64,000 nucleotides of DNA, taken from Mycobacterium sp. (GTDB lineage Bacteria; Actinomycetota; Actinomycetes; Mycobacteriales; Mycobacteriaceae). The notes beneath the pieces were generated by a model, which made no database searches, had not been told where the DNA came from, and saw only the letters and a list, made by a program, of their open reading frames with translations. Every line of letters starts with the position of its first letter. Positions within the stretch are counted from its first letter, which is position 1. The DNA lies in the NCBI GenBank assembly GCA_016197405.1, contig JACPVR010000024.1, positions 124,001 to 188,000 of the forward strand. Reading direction: 5' to 3'. Positions 41,095 through 49,541 of the stretch are shown piece after piece. The position numbers and the translations under genes were made by a program.

Positions 41095-43419
41095 ATGGCC
41101 CTATTGGCGGCAGTGCGTGTGCTCGATCTGTCCGCCGGTGCAGGAGACGCCGTGACCCGCATCCTGGCAGACCTGGGCGCTGACGTCCTCAAGATCGAGC
41201 CGCCCGGCGGCAGCCCCGCCCGCACCGAGCTCCCGCGACTGGCCGGCACCAGCATCGCCTTCGCGCTGCACAACGCCAACAAACGTTCGGCGGTTCTCGA
41301 TCCCGCCGACGCCGATGCCCGCGATCGTCTCTTCGAGCTGGCCGCATCCGCCGATATCGTCGTCGACTCCGGACTCCCGGGTCAGGCCGCCGCGTTCGGC
41401 ACCTCCTGCGCCGACCTCGCCGAACGTTTCGGTCATCTGGTGACGTTGTCGGTGACCGACTTCGGCACCGACGGTCCGCGGGCGGCGTGGCGGGCCACCG
41501 ATGCGGTGCTCTACGCATTGTCCTCGGCGCTGAGCCGGTCCGGCCCGGCCACCGGCACCCCGGTGCTGCCGCCGGCCGGTATCGCCTCGGCCACCGCCGC
41601 GGTCCAGGCGACCTGGGCCACCCTGGTCGCCTACTACCGCCGATTACGTTGCGGTGAAGGAGATTACATCGACTTCTCCCGTCTGGACGCCGTAGTGCTC
41701 GCACTCGATCCGCCATTCGGCTCACATGGGCAGGCGGCCGCGGCCACCAAGGCGCAGAAATGGCGTGGCCGGCCCCGCAACCAGGACGCCTACCCGATCA
41801 TCGCCTGTAAGGACGGCTATGTCCGGCTGGTGGTGATGGCACCGCGGCAGTGGCGCGGGCTGCGCGCCTGGATGGGGGAGCCCGAGCAGTATCAGGACCC
41901 GAAATTCGACAGCATCGCCGAGCGGTTCATGGTGTGGGACGAGATCGGCACCCTGCTGGCACGCCAGTTCGCCGACCGCACGATGGACGAGCTGGTGATC
42001 ACCGGACAGTCCCACGGAGTGCCCATCGCCGCGGTCCTCGACCCCGCCGATGTGCCCACCGCCGAACACTTCGCCGCGGTCGGTGCGATGACGCAGGCCG
42101 AGCTGGTTCCCGGCGTGCAGACCAGTGTCCCGGTGGGTTATTTCACCGTCGACGGGCGACGCCTTGGTTACCGCAGTCCCGCGCCGCTACCCGGTGCCGA
42201 CGACGCGGCGTGGGCAGGCCCGGCCGCACCGGCGCAGGCAACGACGGCGGCGCCGGATGCCTTGCCGTTCAACGGACTTCGTATCATCGATCTCGGCGTC
42301 ATCGTCGCAGGCGGTGAACTGAGCCGGCTGTTCGGTGACCTGGGCGCCGAGGTCATCAAGGTCGAGAGTGCGGCCTACCCGGACGGCCTGCGTCAGGGCC
42401 GGCCCGGCCAGGTACTGAGCCAGTCGTTCGCGTGGACCCATCGCAACAATCTCGGCCTCGGGCTCGATCTGCGCAGTACCGCAGGCGCCGAGATCTTCGC
42501 CCAGCTGGTCGGTCGCGCTGATGCGGTATTCGCCAACTTCAAGCCGGGAACCCTGACCTCCCTGGGTTTTCCATACGAAAAGCTGCGCGAGATCAATCCC
42601 CGCATAGTGCTCGCGGAGAGCAGCGCGTTCGGCGACACCGGTCCGTGGAGCGCCCGGATGGGTTACGGGCCACTGGTGCGGGCCAGCACCGGGGTCACCA
42701 AACTGTGGACCTCGGCAGAACCTGCTGACGACGGCCGGCACCCGTTCTTCGACGCCACCACCGTCTTCCCCGATCACGTGGTGGGACGTATCGCCGCGAT
42801 CGCCGCACTGGCCACGCTGATCAACTCCGAGCACACCGGTTCCGGTGCGCACATTCACATCTCACAGGCCGAAGCCGGTATCAACCAGCTCGACACTCTC
42901 TTCGTCACCCGCAACGCACTGGAAAGCCATCCCGGCCTGGTCGAGTCGGCGGCATCCGGCGGCGACGGCGTCTACCCGTGCCTCGGCGAGGACGAATGGT
43001 GCGTCATCTCGGTGGGATCCGATGCCGACCGGGCTGCCGCGATCTCCGTCATGGGCCCGCCGGAGCAGTGGCCGAGCTGGACATCGCAGCGCAGCCCGGC
43101 AGATGCCGCTGAACAGTTGCAGCGGGCCGGGGTGCCCGCGGCCCCGATGAGCCGACCCACCGACGTGCTCAACGACCCCCAACTGCGCGCCCGCGGCCTG
43201 TACCGACCGATGATTCATCCACTGTTCGACGAGCCGCTGCCCGCCGAATCCGGGCCCGCAGTGTTTCGCCGTATCGGCCCGGCCCGCATGCGACCTGCGC
43301 CGCTACCGGGCCAGGACACCCGCGAAATCTGCGGCAGAGTATTGGGTTTCGACGATTCCGAGATCGACCGGCTGCTGGCCGAAGGCGTGCTGTTCGCAAC
43401 CGAAAGGGCAATTCCATGA
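41095..43419 (+). CDS. Two-domain CaiB/BaiF-family CoA transferase (Rv1866-like)
   Basis: A 774-residue protein made of two class III CoA-transferase modules, at about 1-375 and 390-774. Each begins with the family pattern (LDLSAGAGDAVTRILADLGADVLKIEP; IIDLGVIVAGGELSRLFGDLGAEVIKVES). The second has a candidate catalytic aspartate in VFPDHVVGRIAAIAAL. At the equivalent place in the first (PPAGIASATAAVQ) I see no aspartate, so only one half may be catalytic. It would move CoA between an acyl-CoA and a free acid. It heads an operon with an aldehyde dehydrogenase and a thiolase, suggesting degradation of an organic compound. Confidence 0.85.
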   Translation: MALLAAVRVLDLSAGAGDAVTRILADLGADVLKIEPPGGSPARTELPRLAGTSIAFALHNANKRSAVLDPADADARDRLFELAASADIVVDSGLPGQAAAFGTSCADLAERFGHLVTLSVTDFGTDGPRAAWRATDAVLYALSSALSRSGPATGTPVLPPAGIASATAAVQATWATLVAYYRRLRCGEGDYIDFSRLDAVVLALDPPFGSHGQAAAATKAQKWRGRPRNQDAYPIIACKDGYVRLVVMAPRQWRGLRAWMGEPEQYQDPKFDSIAERFMVWDEIGTLLARQFADRTMDELVITGQSHGVPIAAVLDPADVPTAEHFAAVGAMTQAELVPGVQTSVPVGYFTVDGRRLGYRSPAPLPGADDAAWAGPAAPAQATTAAPDALPFNGLRIIDLGVIVAGGELSRLFGDLGAEVIKVESAAYPDGLRQGRPGQVLSQSFAWTHRNNLGLGLDLRSTAGAEIFAQLVGRADAVFANFKPGTLTSLGFPYEKLREINPRIVLAESSAFGDTGPWSARMGYGPLVRASTGVTKLWTSAEPADDGRHPFFDATTVFPDHVVGRIAAIAALATLINSEHTGSGAHIHISQAEAGINQLDTLFVTRNALESHPGLVESAASGGDGVYPCLGEDEWCVISVGSDADRAAAISVMGPPEQWPSWTSQRSPADAAEQLQRAGVPAAPMSRPTDVLNDPQLRARGLYRPMIHPLFDEPLPAESGPAVFRRIGPARMRPAPLPGQDTREICGRVLGFDDSEIDRLLAEGVLFATERAIP

Positions 43420-44861
43420 CATCGACGACCGTCGAGTCCTACGCACAGGTCTTCATCGGCGGTGTATTCCGCGCCACCGATGACGTCGCGCCGGTCATCG
43501 AGGCCGCTACCGGCGAGCCGCTGGGCGACGGCGCATCCGCCAGCGCCGCCGATATCGACGACGCCGTCGCCGCCGCCCGCGCCGCGCTGCCGGGCTGGCA
43601 GGCCACACCGGCCGCCGAGCGCGCCGCGATACTCAAGGCGATGGCCGCGGCGCTGCGGGCCCGAGCCAAGACCACCAACGAGCTGGTGACCCGGGAGAAC
43701 GGCATGCCGATGTCGTTGTCCCGCGGGGCAAACGGCATGTTCCCGGCACTACTGCTGAACTACTACGCCGATATGATCACCGAGCTGCCCAGCGAAGAGG
43801 TGCGGCCCAGTGCCATCGGCCACACCATCGTCACGCGTGAGCCGTTCGGGGTCGTCGCCGCCATCACACCGTGGAACTATCCGCAGGCGCTGGCGGCGTT
43901 CAAACTGGCGCCCGCGCTGGCCGCGGGATGCCCGGTTGTCCTCAAACCGTCACCCGAAACCGCGCTCGACGCACGGGTTTTCGCCGAGGCCGCCAACGAG
44001 GCCGGACTGCCACCCGGTGTGCTCAACATCGTGCCGGGTGGCACCGCCGCCGGTGTGGCGCTGGTGGCACATCCCGGGATCGACAAGGTGTCGTTCACCG
44101 GTTCGACGGTCGCGGGCCGGGCCATCGGCGAGGTGTGCGGGCGGCTGCTGCGGCCGGTGACCCTCGAGCTGGGCGGCAAGTCGGCGGCCATAATCCTCGA
44201 CGATGCCGACCTGGACACCACCATCGCGGGTCTGCGCACGCAGTCCTTCGCCAACAACGGCCAGACCTGCTATCTGAACTCGCGCATCCTGGCGCCGCGG
44301 TCGCGTTATGACGAGATCGTCGATGCGCTGACCGCACTGGCGGCCGGTCTCACCGTCGGCGATCCGCTCGACCCGGCCACCGATGTCGGCCCGGTGGTCA
44401 GCGAACGCCAGCGCGAGCGCATCCTGGGCTATATCCAGGCCGGCACCGCCGACGGCGCCAAAATCGTTGCCGGCGGCTCGATTCCGAAGGACCAGCCGCG
44501 CGGCTGGTTCGTCGAACCGACGATCTTCGCCGGAGTCGACAACTCGCACCGCATCGCCCAGGAGGAGATCTTCGGCCCGGTGCTGGCGGTCATCGCCTAT
44601 GACGATGACGACGACGCGATCCGGATCGCCAACGACAGCGAGTACGGCCTCGGCGGCACGGTGTGGTCCACCGACACCGCACGGGCCACCCAGATCGCCC
44701 GGGCGGTGCAGACCGGCACCATCGGCGTCAATGCCTACAACCTCGACATCGCGGCGCCGTTCGGCGGCGTCAAGGCCAGCGGACTGGGCCGTGAACTCGG
44801 CCCCGAAGGGCTGGCCGCCTTCCAGACCGTGAAATCCATCTACCGAACGGGACCCGCCTGA
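43416..44861 (+). CDS. Aldehyde dehydrogenase (NAD(P)+)
   Basis: A 481-residue aldehyde dehydrogenase. Landmarks are AAITPWNYPQALAAFKLAPA, the cofactor helix FTGSTVAGRAIG, the catalytic glutamate in TLELGGKSAAIIL and the catalytic cysteine in NNGQTCYLNSRIL. Substrate is unknown. The start overlaps the CoA-transferase stop by 4 bases and its stop overlaps the thiolase start by one base, so the three are translationally coupled. An aldehyde is probably oxidised to an acid that the CoA transferase then activates (inference). Confidence 0.95.
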   Translation: MTSTTVESYAQVFIGGVFRATDDVAPVIEAATGEPLGDGASASAADIDDAVAAARAALPGWQATPAAERAAILKAMAAALRARAKTTNELVTRENGMPMSLSRGANGMFPALLLNYYADMITELPSEEVRPSAIGHTIVTREPFGVVAAITPWNYPQALAAFKLAPALAAGCPVVLKPSPETALDARVFAEAANEAGLPPGVLNIVPGGTAAGVALVAHPGIDKVSFTGSTVAGRAIGEVCGRLLRPVTLELGGKSAAIILDDADLDTTIAGLRTQSFANNGQTCYLNSRILAPRSRYDEIVDALTALAAGLTVGDPLDPATDVGPVVSERQRERILGYIQAGTADGAKIVAGGSIPKDQPRGWFVEPTIFAGVDNSHRIAQEEIFGPVLAVIAYDDDDDAIRIANDSEYGLGGTVWSTDTARATQIARAVQTGTIGVNAYNLDIAAPFGGVKASGLGRELGPEGLAAFQTVKSIYRTGPA

Positions 44862-46348
44862 TGCCGCTCGACCCCAGAACACCCGTCCTGATCGGCTACG
44901 GCCAGGTCAACCAGCGCGACGACACCGCGGCGCCGGTCGAACCCGTCGCGTTGATGGCACAGGCCGCGCGGGTGGCCGCCGACCCTCGCGTGCTCGCCGC
45001 GGTGGATGCGATCCGCGTGGTGAACCTGCTGTCCTGGCGCTACCGCGACCCGGGCCGGCTGCTCGGCGAGCTCATCGGGGCGTCCGGCCCGGCGACCCGC
45101 TATACCGGGGTCGGCGGCAACGTTCCGCAGACGCTGGTCAACCAGGCCTGCCTGGACATCATGGCGGGACGCTCCGAGGTGGTGCTGTTGGCCGGCGCGG
45201 AGACCTGGCGCACCCGCAGACGGCAGAAGGCAGCAGGCATCCGCCCGGACTGGTCCAAGCAGGACGAGTCGGTGCCGGTGCCGCCGGGCGCCGAGGACGC
45301 CGTGGAGATGTCCAGCCCGGCGCAGGACCGCATCAAACTGGCGCTGCCCTCGCACGTCTACCCGTGGTTCGAGGAGGCGCTGCGGGTCGCCAACGGTGAG
45401 ACGACGGCCGAGCACACCGCGCGCATCGGGGCGCTGTGGGAGCGGTTCAACATCGTCGCCCGGGACAACCCGCATGCCTGGAGCAACCGGGCTTACACCG
45501 CCGCCGAGATCGCCACGCCGGGCCCGGACAACCGGATGATCAGCACGCCCTACACCAAGCTGATGAACTCCAACAATATGGTCGACCAGGGTGCGGTCGT
45601 CATCCTGACCTCCGTGGAGAAGGCGCAGTATATGCAGATCCCTTCCGAGCGTTGGGTTTTCCCGTGGTCGGGTACCGATTCCCACGACACCTACTCGATC
45701 GCCGAACGCTGGGAGTACCACCGGTCGCCGGCGATCCGGATCGCCGCGGCCCGGGCCCTGCAGCTCGCCGGCCTCGGGGTGGACGATGTCGACCTGATCG
45801 ACATCTACTCGTGCTTCCCATCGGCCGTGCAGGTGGCGGCCGCCGAGATCGGCGTCCCCACCGATTCCGACGATCTGCCGTTGACCATCACCGGCGGCCT
45901 GACCTTCGCCGGCGGTCCGTGGAACAACTACGTCATGCACTCGATCGCGACGATGGCCGAGAAGCTCATCGCCGCGCCCGGGGCCCGCGGCCTGATCACC
46001 GCCAACGGTGGCTACCTGACCAAGCACAGCTTCGGCGTCTACAGCGCCGAGCCGCCGCCACAGCAGTTCCGCTGGGAGGATGTGCAGTCCGCCGTCGACG
46101 CCGAGCCGACCCGGGAGGCCATCGCCGATTACGAGGGCGTCGGAACCGTCGAGACCTGGACGGCGCCCTATGGACGCGACGGCACCCCGGAAAAGGCGTT
46201 CCTGGCGGTGCGCACCCCCGAAGACGCCCGCGCGCTCGCGGTGATCGCCGACCCGCAAGCCGTCGCCGAGGCCATCGATGCCGACCGTGACGGCCTTGCC
46301 GGCACCAAGGTCCGCGTGTATGCCGACGGGACGGCAACGCTGGTGTAG
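44861..46348 (+). CDS. Thiolase-family protein (acetyl-CoA acetyltransferase-like, Rv1867-like)
   Basis: A 495-residue thiolase-fold protein. The first half has the nucleophile region TLVNQACLDIMAGRSEVVLLAG with a cysteine in the expected place. The C-terminal half has DIYSCFPSAVQVAAAEIG, GGLTFAGGPWNNYVMHSIAT and TANGGYLTKHSFGVYS, the SCP-x-like subgroup rather than biosynthetic thiolase. The second catalytic cysteine typical of biosynthetic thiolases is not obvious. It could cleave a side-chain or ring-derived 3-ketoacyl-CoA. Third gene of the operon. Confidence 0.88.
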   Translation: MPLDPRTPVLIGYGQVNQRDDTAAPVEPVALMAQAARVAADPRVLAAVDAIRVVNLLSWRYRDPGRLLGELIGASGPATRYTGVGGNVPQTLVNQACLDIMAGRSEVVLLAGAETWRTRRRQKAAGIRPDWSKQDESVPVPPGAEDAVEMSSPAQDRIKLALPSHVYPWFEEALRVANGETTAEHTARIGALWERFNIVARDNPHAWSNRAYTAAEIATPGPDNRMISTPYTKLMNSNNMVDQGAVVILTSVEKAQYMQIPSERWVFPWSGTDSHDTYSIAERWEYHRSPAIRIAAARALQLAGLGVDDVDLIDIYSCFPSAVQVAAAEIGVPTDSDDLPLTITGGLTFAGGPWNNYVMHSIATMAEKLIAAPGARGLITANGGYLTKHSFGVYSAEPPPQQFRWEDVQSAVDAEPTREAIADYEGVGTVETWTAPYGRDGTPEKAFLAVRTPEDARALAVIADPQAVAEAIDADRDGLAGTKVRVYADGTATLV

Positions 46349-46436
46349 ACCGCGCAGGGGTTTGCGCTGGAACCGCCCGCGCGATTGCTCACGGCGTCAT
46401 ATCCTCATCTCAAGCCAGTCGGGGGACGGGGACAGC

Positions 46437-48569
46437 ATGCGGATTGCGGTTACGGGCGTTACCACTGATCTCGGCCTATTGGTGGCCGGGCAGCTGGTCG
46501 CGGCCGGTCATCAGGTCACCGGCATGGCACAGCATGGGCACCGTGACCTGGATCCGCGGGTGGAATTGGTGTGTGCGCCGCTGGACTCGCCGGCACTGCA
46601 GGAGCTGACCGCGGACGCCGAGGCGTTGATCCATCTGGCGCCCGTCGAACCGGAGGTGCCCGAGTCGGCCGGTATCAGCGGCATCGTGCACGTCACGCAG
46701 GCCGCGAGCCGCTCCGGGACGCGCCTGCTGTTCTGCACGCACGCCGCGGGCGATCCCGAACTGTACGACCAGGCCGCCGAGTTGGTGTCCTCCAGTTGGG
46801 GCCCGACACTGGTGATCCGGTTGGCGCCGCTGGTCGGCCGGATTGCCGACTGGGCGGTGTGCCGGACGGCTGTCACGCTGCTGGCCGGCAAACACGACGG
46901 GCCCGGTCCCATCCGGGTGCTGCATACCGACGACCTGTGCCGGTTCCTGGCGCGCGCCGTCGGCTCGCACCGCACCGGCCAGGTCGATCTGGCCACCGCT
47001 GACGGGCTGACGTATGTGACGGCACGCCGTCTCCTGGCGCCGATCGGCACCCCGCCCCGCCGGCTGCCGTCCTGGCAGCACCCCGACCCGGGGTTCAGAC
47101 TCATTCCGCTGCAGCGTGATTGGGAGTTCGAGTGCGGGTGGAGCGCCGGCCAGGCGGTCGCCGATATGGCCGGCGCCCTGACCGGGCGACGGCTCGGGCA
47201 CAGCGGCGCAACGCCGCTGCGCCGACACCTGCCGATCCCGGCCGAGGTCATTGCCTCTGTCGGTGTGCAGTGCACGGCACCGCAGGACGCGGCGGGGGAG
47301 TTCGACTATCCGATCGACCCGCGGTTCCCGGTGTTCTCCACGGCGGGCTGCTCGGATGCGTTGCCCGGTCCGCTCACCCCGATGACCCTCGATATCGCCC
47401 TCGGCGCAACTCGGCGCGCCCAGCGTGCCACCGCCGAGGCGATGGGCCTTCCCGAGCCGCTGGCCGCCGAGTGGGAAGCCCGGTCGGTGGCGGTGTTCGG
47501 TCACCGCCTCTACACGGGGGTGTCGATCTGTGCCGCGATCGCCCCGCTGGTGCCGGGCGCCAGCGCCGATGGCATCAGCAGATTGCTCGGTGCCGGTCAG
47601 GCGCAGTACCCGACGCCGTCGGTGCTGCGCCGAACCGCGGCGGGTGCGGCCACCGTACGGCGGATGATGGCGCTTTCCCGGCACTACCCGGACCGCTGCG
47701 GCAGCTTCAGCACGTCGGTGCTCGCGGCCAAGCTGGACCGCGCGGCAGTCGAAGCGCTGACCGATGCGCAACTGGACGCCCGGATCAGGCTGCTACGCAA
47801 CCAAATTCAGCAGGGCTGGACGTTGGCGGGGGTCGGCGCCCTCGCCGAAGGTGTGCTGGCCAGGGCCGCCCGCCGTCCACACCCGGTGCTGCCCTTGCCG
47901 TCGGTCATCACCGCGACCTCGCACCTGTCGGTCGAGACCGCTGCCCTGGCCGATGCGCTGCGATCCGACGCCGAACTGCGAAGCCTGGCCGCCGCCGGCG
48001 ATCTGGCCGGGTTACGTAGCGGCGCACCGGCCTTCGCGGCGGCATTCGACGCGGCGCTGAGCCGGGTCGGGCATCGCGGGCCGGGGGAGGCCGAACTGTC
48101 CAACCCGGTGCTCGCCGAATCCCCGGAGGCGTTGTTGGCGGCGGCGGCGTTGGCGGCGGGCACCGCACCGGAGAGCGCCGGTGCCGAACAGGCCGACCCC
48201 GTCACACATCGGGCCGACGCGGTGGCGACCGCCCGCGAACAGGCCTGGGATGCGACCGCACGGGCCATCAATCACCTACGGGTGGCGTTGCGGGAGAGCG
48301 GGTCCCGGTTGAGCAAACGGCACATCTTGGCGACCTGCGACGACGTGTTCTATCTGACCTGCGATGAGCTGTTGACCCCGCCGGTGGACACTCGGCTTCG
48401 GGTCCGTCGCCGCCGCGAAGAACATCAGCGGCTGCAGGACATCAGCCTGCCGGAGATCATCAACGGCCAGTGGGCCCCGGTGCCCGGCGCCGATGATCGC
48501 GGTGTCGACATCGTCGCACTGATCGAGCAGCCGGAAGCGTCTCAGCCCAGCAGCTGGGCCCGCAGCTGA
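46437..48569 (+). CDS. Fusion of an NAD-epimerase-like domain and a PEP-synthase/rifampicin-phosphotransferase-like region (Rv1868-like)
   Basis: A 710-residue protein. Residues 1-220 form an extended SDR/epimerase-like Rossmann domain (MRIAVTGVTTDLGLLVAGQL; LVIRLAPLVGRIADWAV). Residues about 290-650 resemble the linker region of PEP-utilising and rifampicin phosphotransferases (DALPGPLTPMTLDIALGATR). I do not see the ATP-grasp domain or the swivelling phosphohistidine domain, so phosphotransfer is unlikely as such. Function unknown. ATG at 46437 follows GGGGACGGGGAC. It lies 88 bases after the thiolase. Its last 28 bases overlap the convergent endonuclease-like gene. Confidence 0.75.
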   Translation: MRIAVTGVTTDLGLLVAGQLVAAGHQVTGMAQHGHRDLDPRVELVCAPLDSPALQELTADAEALIHLAPVEPEVPESAGISGIVHVTQAASRSGTRLLFCTHAAGDPELYDQAAELVSSSWGPTLVIRLAPLVGRIADWAVCRTAVTLLAGKHDGPGPIRVLHTDDLCRFLARAVGSHRTGQVDLATADGLTYVTARRLLAPIGTPPRRLPSWQHPDPGFRLIPLQRDWEFECGWSAGQAVADMAGALTGRRLGHSGATPLRRHLPIPAEVIASVGVQCTAPQDAAGEFDYPIDPRFPVFSTAGCSDALPGPLTPMTLDIALGATRRAQRATAEAMGLPEPLAAEWEARSVAVFGHRLYTGVSICAAIAPLVPGASADGISRLLGAGQAQYPTPSVLRRTAAGAATVRRMMALSRHYPDRCGSFSTSVLAAKLDRAAVEALTDAQLDARIRLLRNQIQQGWTLAGVGALAEGVLARAARRPHPVLPLPSVITATSHLSVETAALADALRSDAELRSLAAAGDLAGLRSGAPAFAAAFDAALSRVGHRGPGEAELSNPVLAESPEALLAAAALAAGTAPESAGAEQADPVTHRADAVATAREQAWDATARAINHLRVALRESGSRLSKRHILATCDDVFYLTCDELLTPPVDTRLRVRRRREEHQRLQDISLPEIINGQWAPVPGADDRGVDIVALIEQPEASQPSSWARS

Positions 48570-49174
48570 TCGTCGGTCGACACCCGCACCAGGGCCGCGG
48601 CCAGCCGGGCGTTGCGGCCCGGCGCCAGCGTGCCGAGCCGGGCCGGTGTGGTGGGCAGTTTCAGGCTGCGCGCACCGGCCACGGCGCGCTCGTCCAGGCA
48701 GGGCCGCACCCAGGTCCAGGTGTCCTGCACCTCACGCATGAAGATGCCCGCGGCCACCTCACCGACACCCTCGAATTCGGTCAGGGCTCGTCGTAACTCG
48801 TCGGCGTCACCGTGGCAGCGCCGTCCGAGCATCCGCAGGTCGCCGTCGTACTTCTCGATGGTGGACTCGGCCAGTGCGACGAGCCGGCTGGCAGAGCTCT
48901 CGTCGTACCGGGCGTAGCCGGCGCGTCGGAACGCCTCGATGATGTCGGCGCGCGGCGTGCGCAGGACCGTCTTGGGGGTGCGGGCACCGGTGGCGAACAC
49001 TTCGTGCGCCGCCGTGGCCGCGACGTCGGCGCCAATGGGCTTGGCCGCCAGCATGCACAGCACCAGAAGCTGGAACAGTGGCATGGGCCGGTCGGCGAGC
49101 CGGATACCCGCCTCGTCCGCGTACGTCGTGCCAGCCAGCTGTATCAAACGCTGCACTGTCTCGCGCGCCACCAT
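48542..49174 (-). CDS. HhH-type endonuclease/DNA glycosylase-like protein
   Basis: A 210-residue protein with an endonuclease III-like helical fold. The start MVARETVQRLIQLAGTTYAD leads to a helix-hairpin-helix-like segment, FEGVGEVAAGIFMREVQDTW. The 4Fe-4S cysteine cluster of EndoIII is absent, and I cannot confirm the catalytic lysine-aspartate pair. It may be an inactive or specialised member. Its 3' end overlaps the convergent fusion gene. Confidence 0.6.
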   Translation of the reverse strand: MVARETVQRLIQLAGTTYADEAGIRLADRPMPLFQLLVLCMLAAKPIGADVAATAAHEVFATGARTPKTVLRTPRADIIEAFRRAGYARYDESSASRLVALAESTIEKYDGDLRMLGRRCHGDADELRRALTEFEGVGEVAAGIFMREVQDTWTWVRPCLDERAVAGARSLKLPTTPARLGTLAPGRNARLAAALVRVSTDDQLRAQLLG

Positions 49175-49202
49175 CGTAGGCGGCTACCCGCACCGAGCGG
49201 AT

Positions 49203-49541
49203 TCAAACATCCTTCGGTGCCAGACTGCCCGCATACGCCGTTCCGCGGGTAACCCAGCTTTGCAGTTGACGTTTCGTGGTGATGCCGGCGTCGTCGACGC
49301 GTAACCAACCACGGGTTTCGCGGCCCGCCATCACCATCGGGCTGACATGCGCACGCGTCAGGAGTTTCTCGGTGTCCTCGGGCGGTATCCGCACCATCAG
49401 GCCGCCGCGCCCGCTCACCGCCACCGCCATGTGTCCGCCGACGAGGAACGCCAGACCGCCGAACATCGCCTTCTCGGTGACACCGCGCTGTCCGCTGAGC
49501 AGTTCACGGATCCGGTAGGCCAGATCCTCGTCATAGGCCAC
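49203..49541 (-). CDS. TfoX N-terminal domain protein
   Basis: A 112-residue protein with the TfoX/Sxy N-terminal fold (EKAMFGGLAFLVGGHMAVAV; LMVRIPPEDTEKLL; GWLRVDDAGI). In proteobacteria TfoX activates competence; in mycobacteria such small proteins are common and their role is unknown. The start is GTG at 49541 with no clear ribosome site. The altered end of lon overlaps this start by 11 bases. Confidence 0.85.
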   Translation of the reverse strand: MAYDEDLAYRIRELLSGQRGVTEKAMFGGLAFLVGGHMAVAVSGRGGLMVRIPPEDTEKLLTRAHVSPMVMAGRETRGWLRVDDAGITTKRQLQSWVTRGTAYAGSLAPKDV

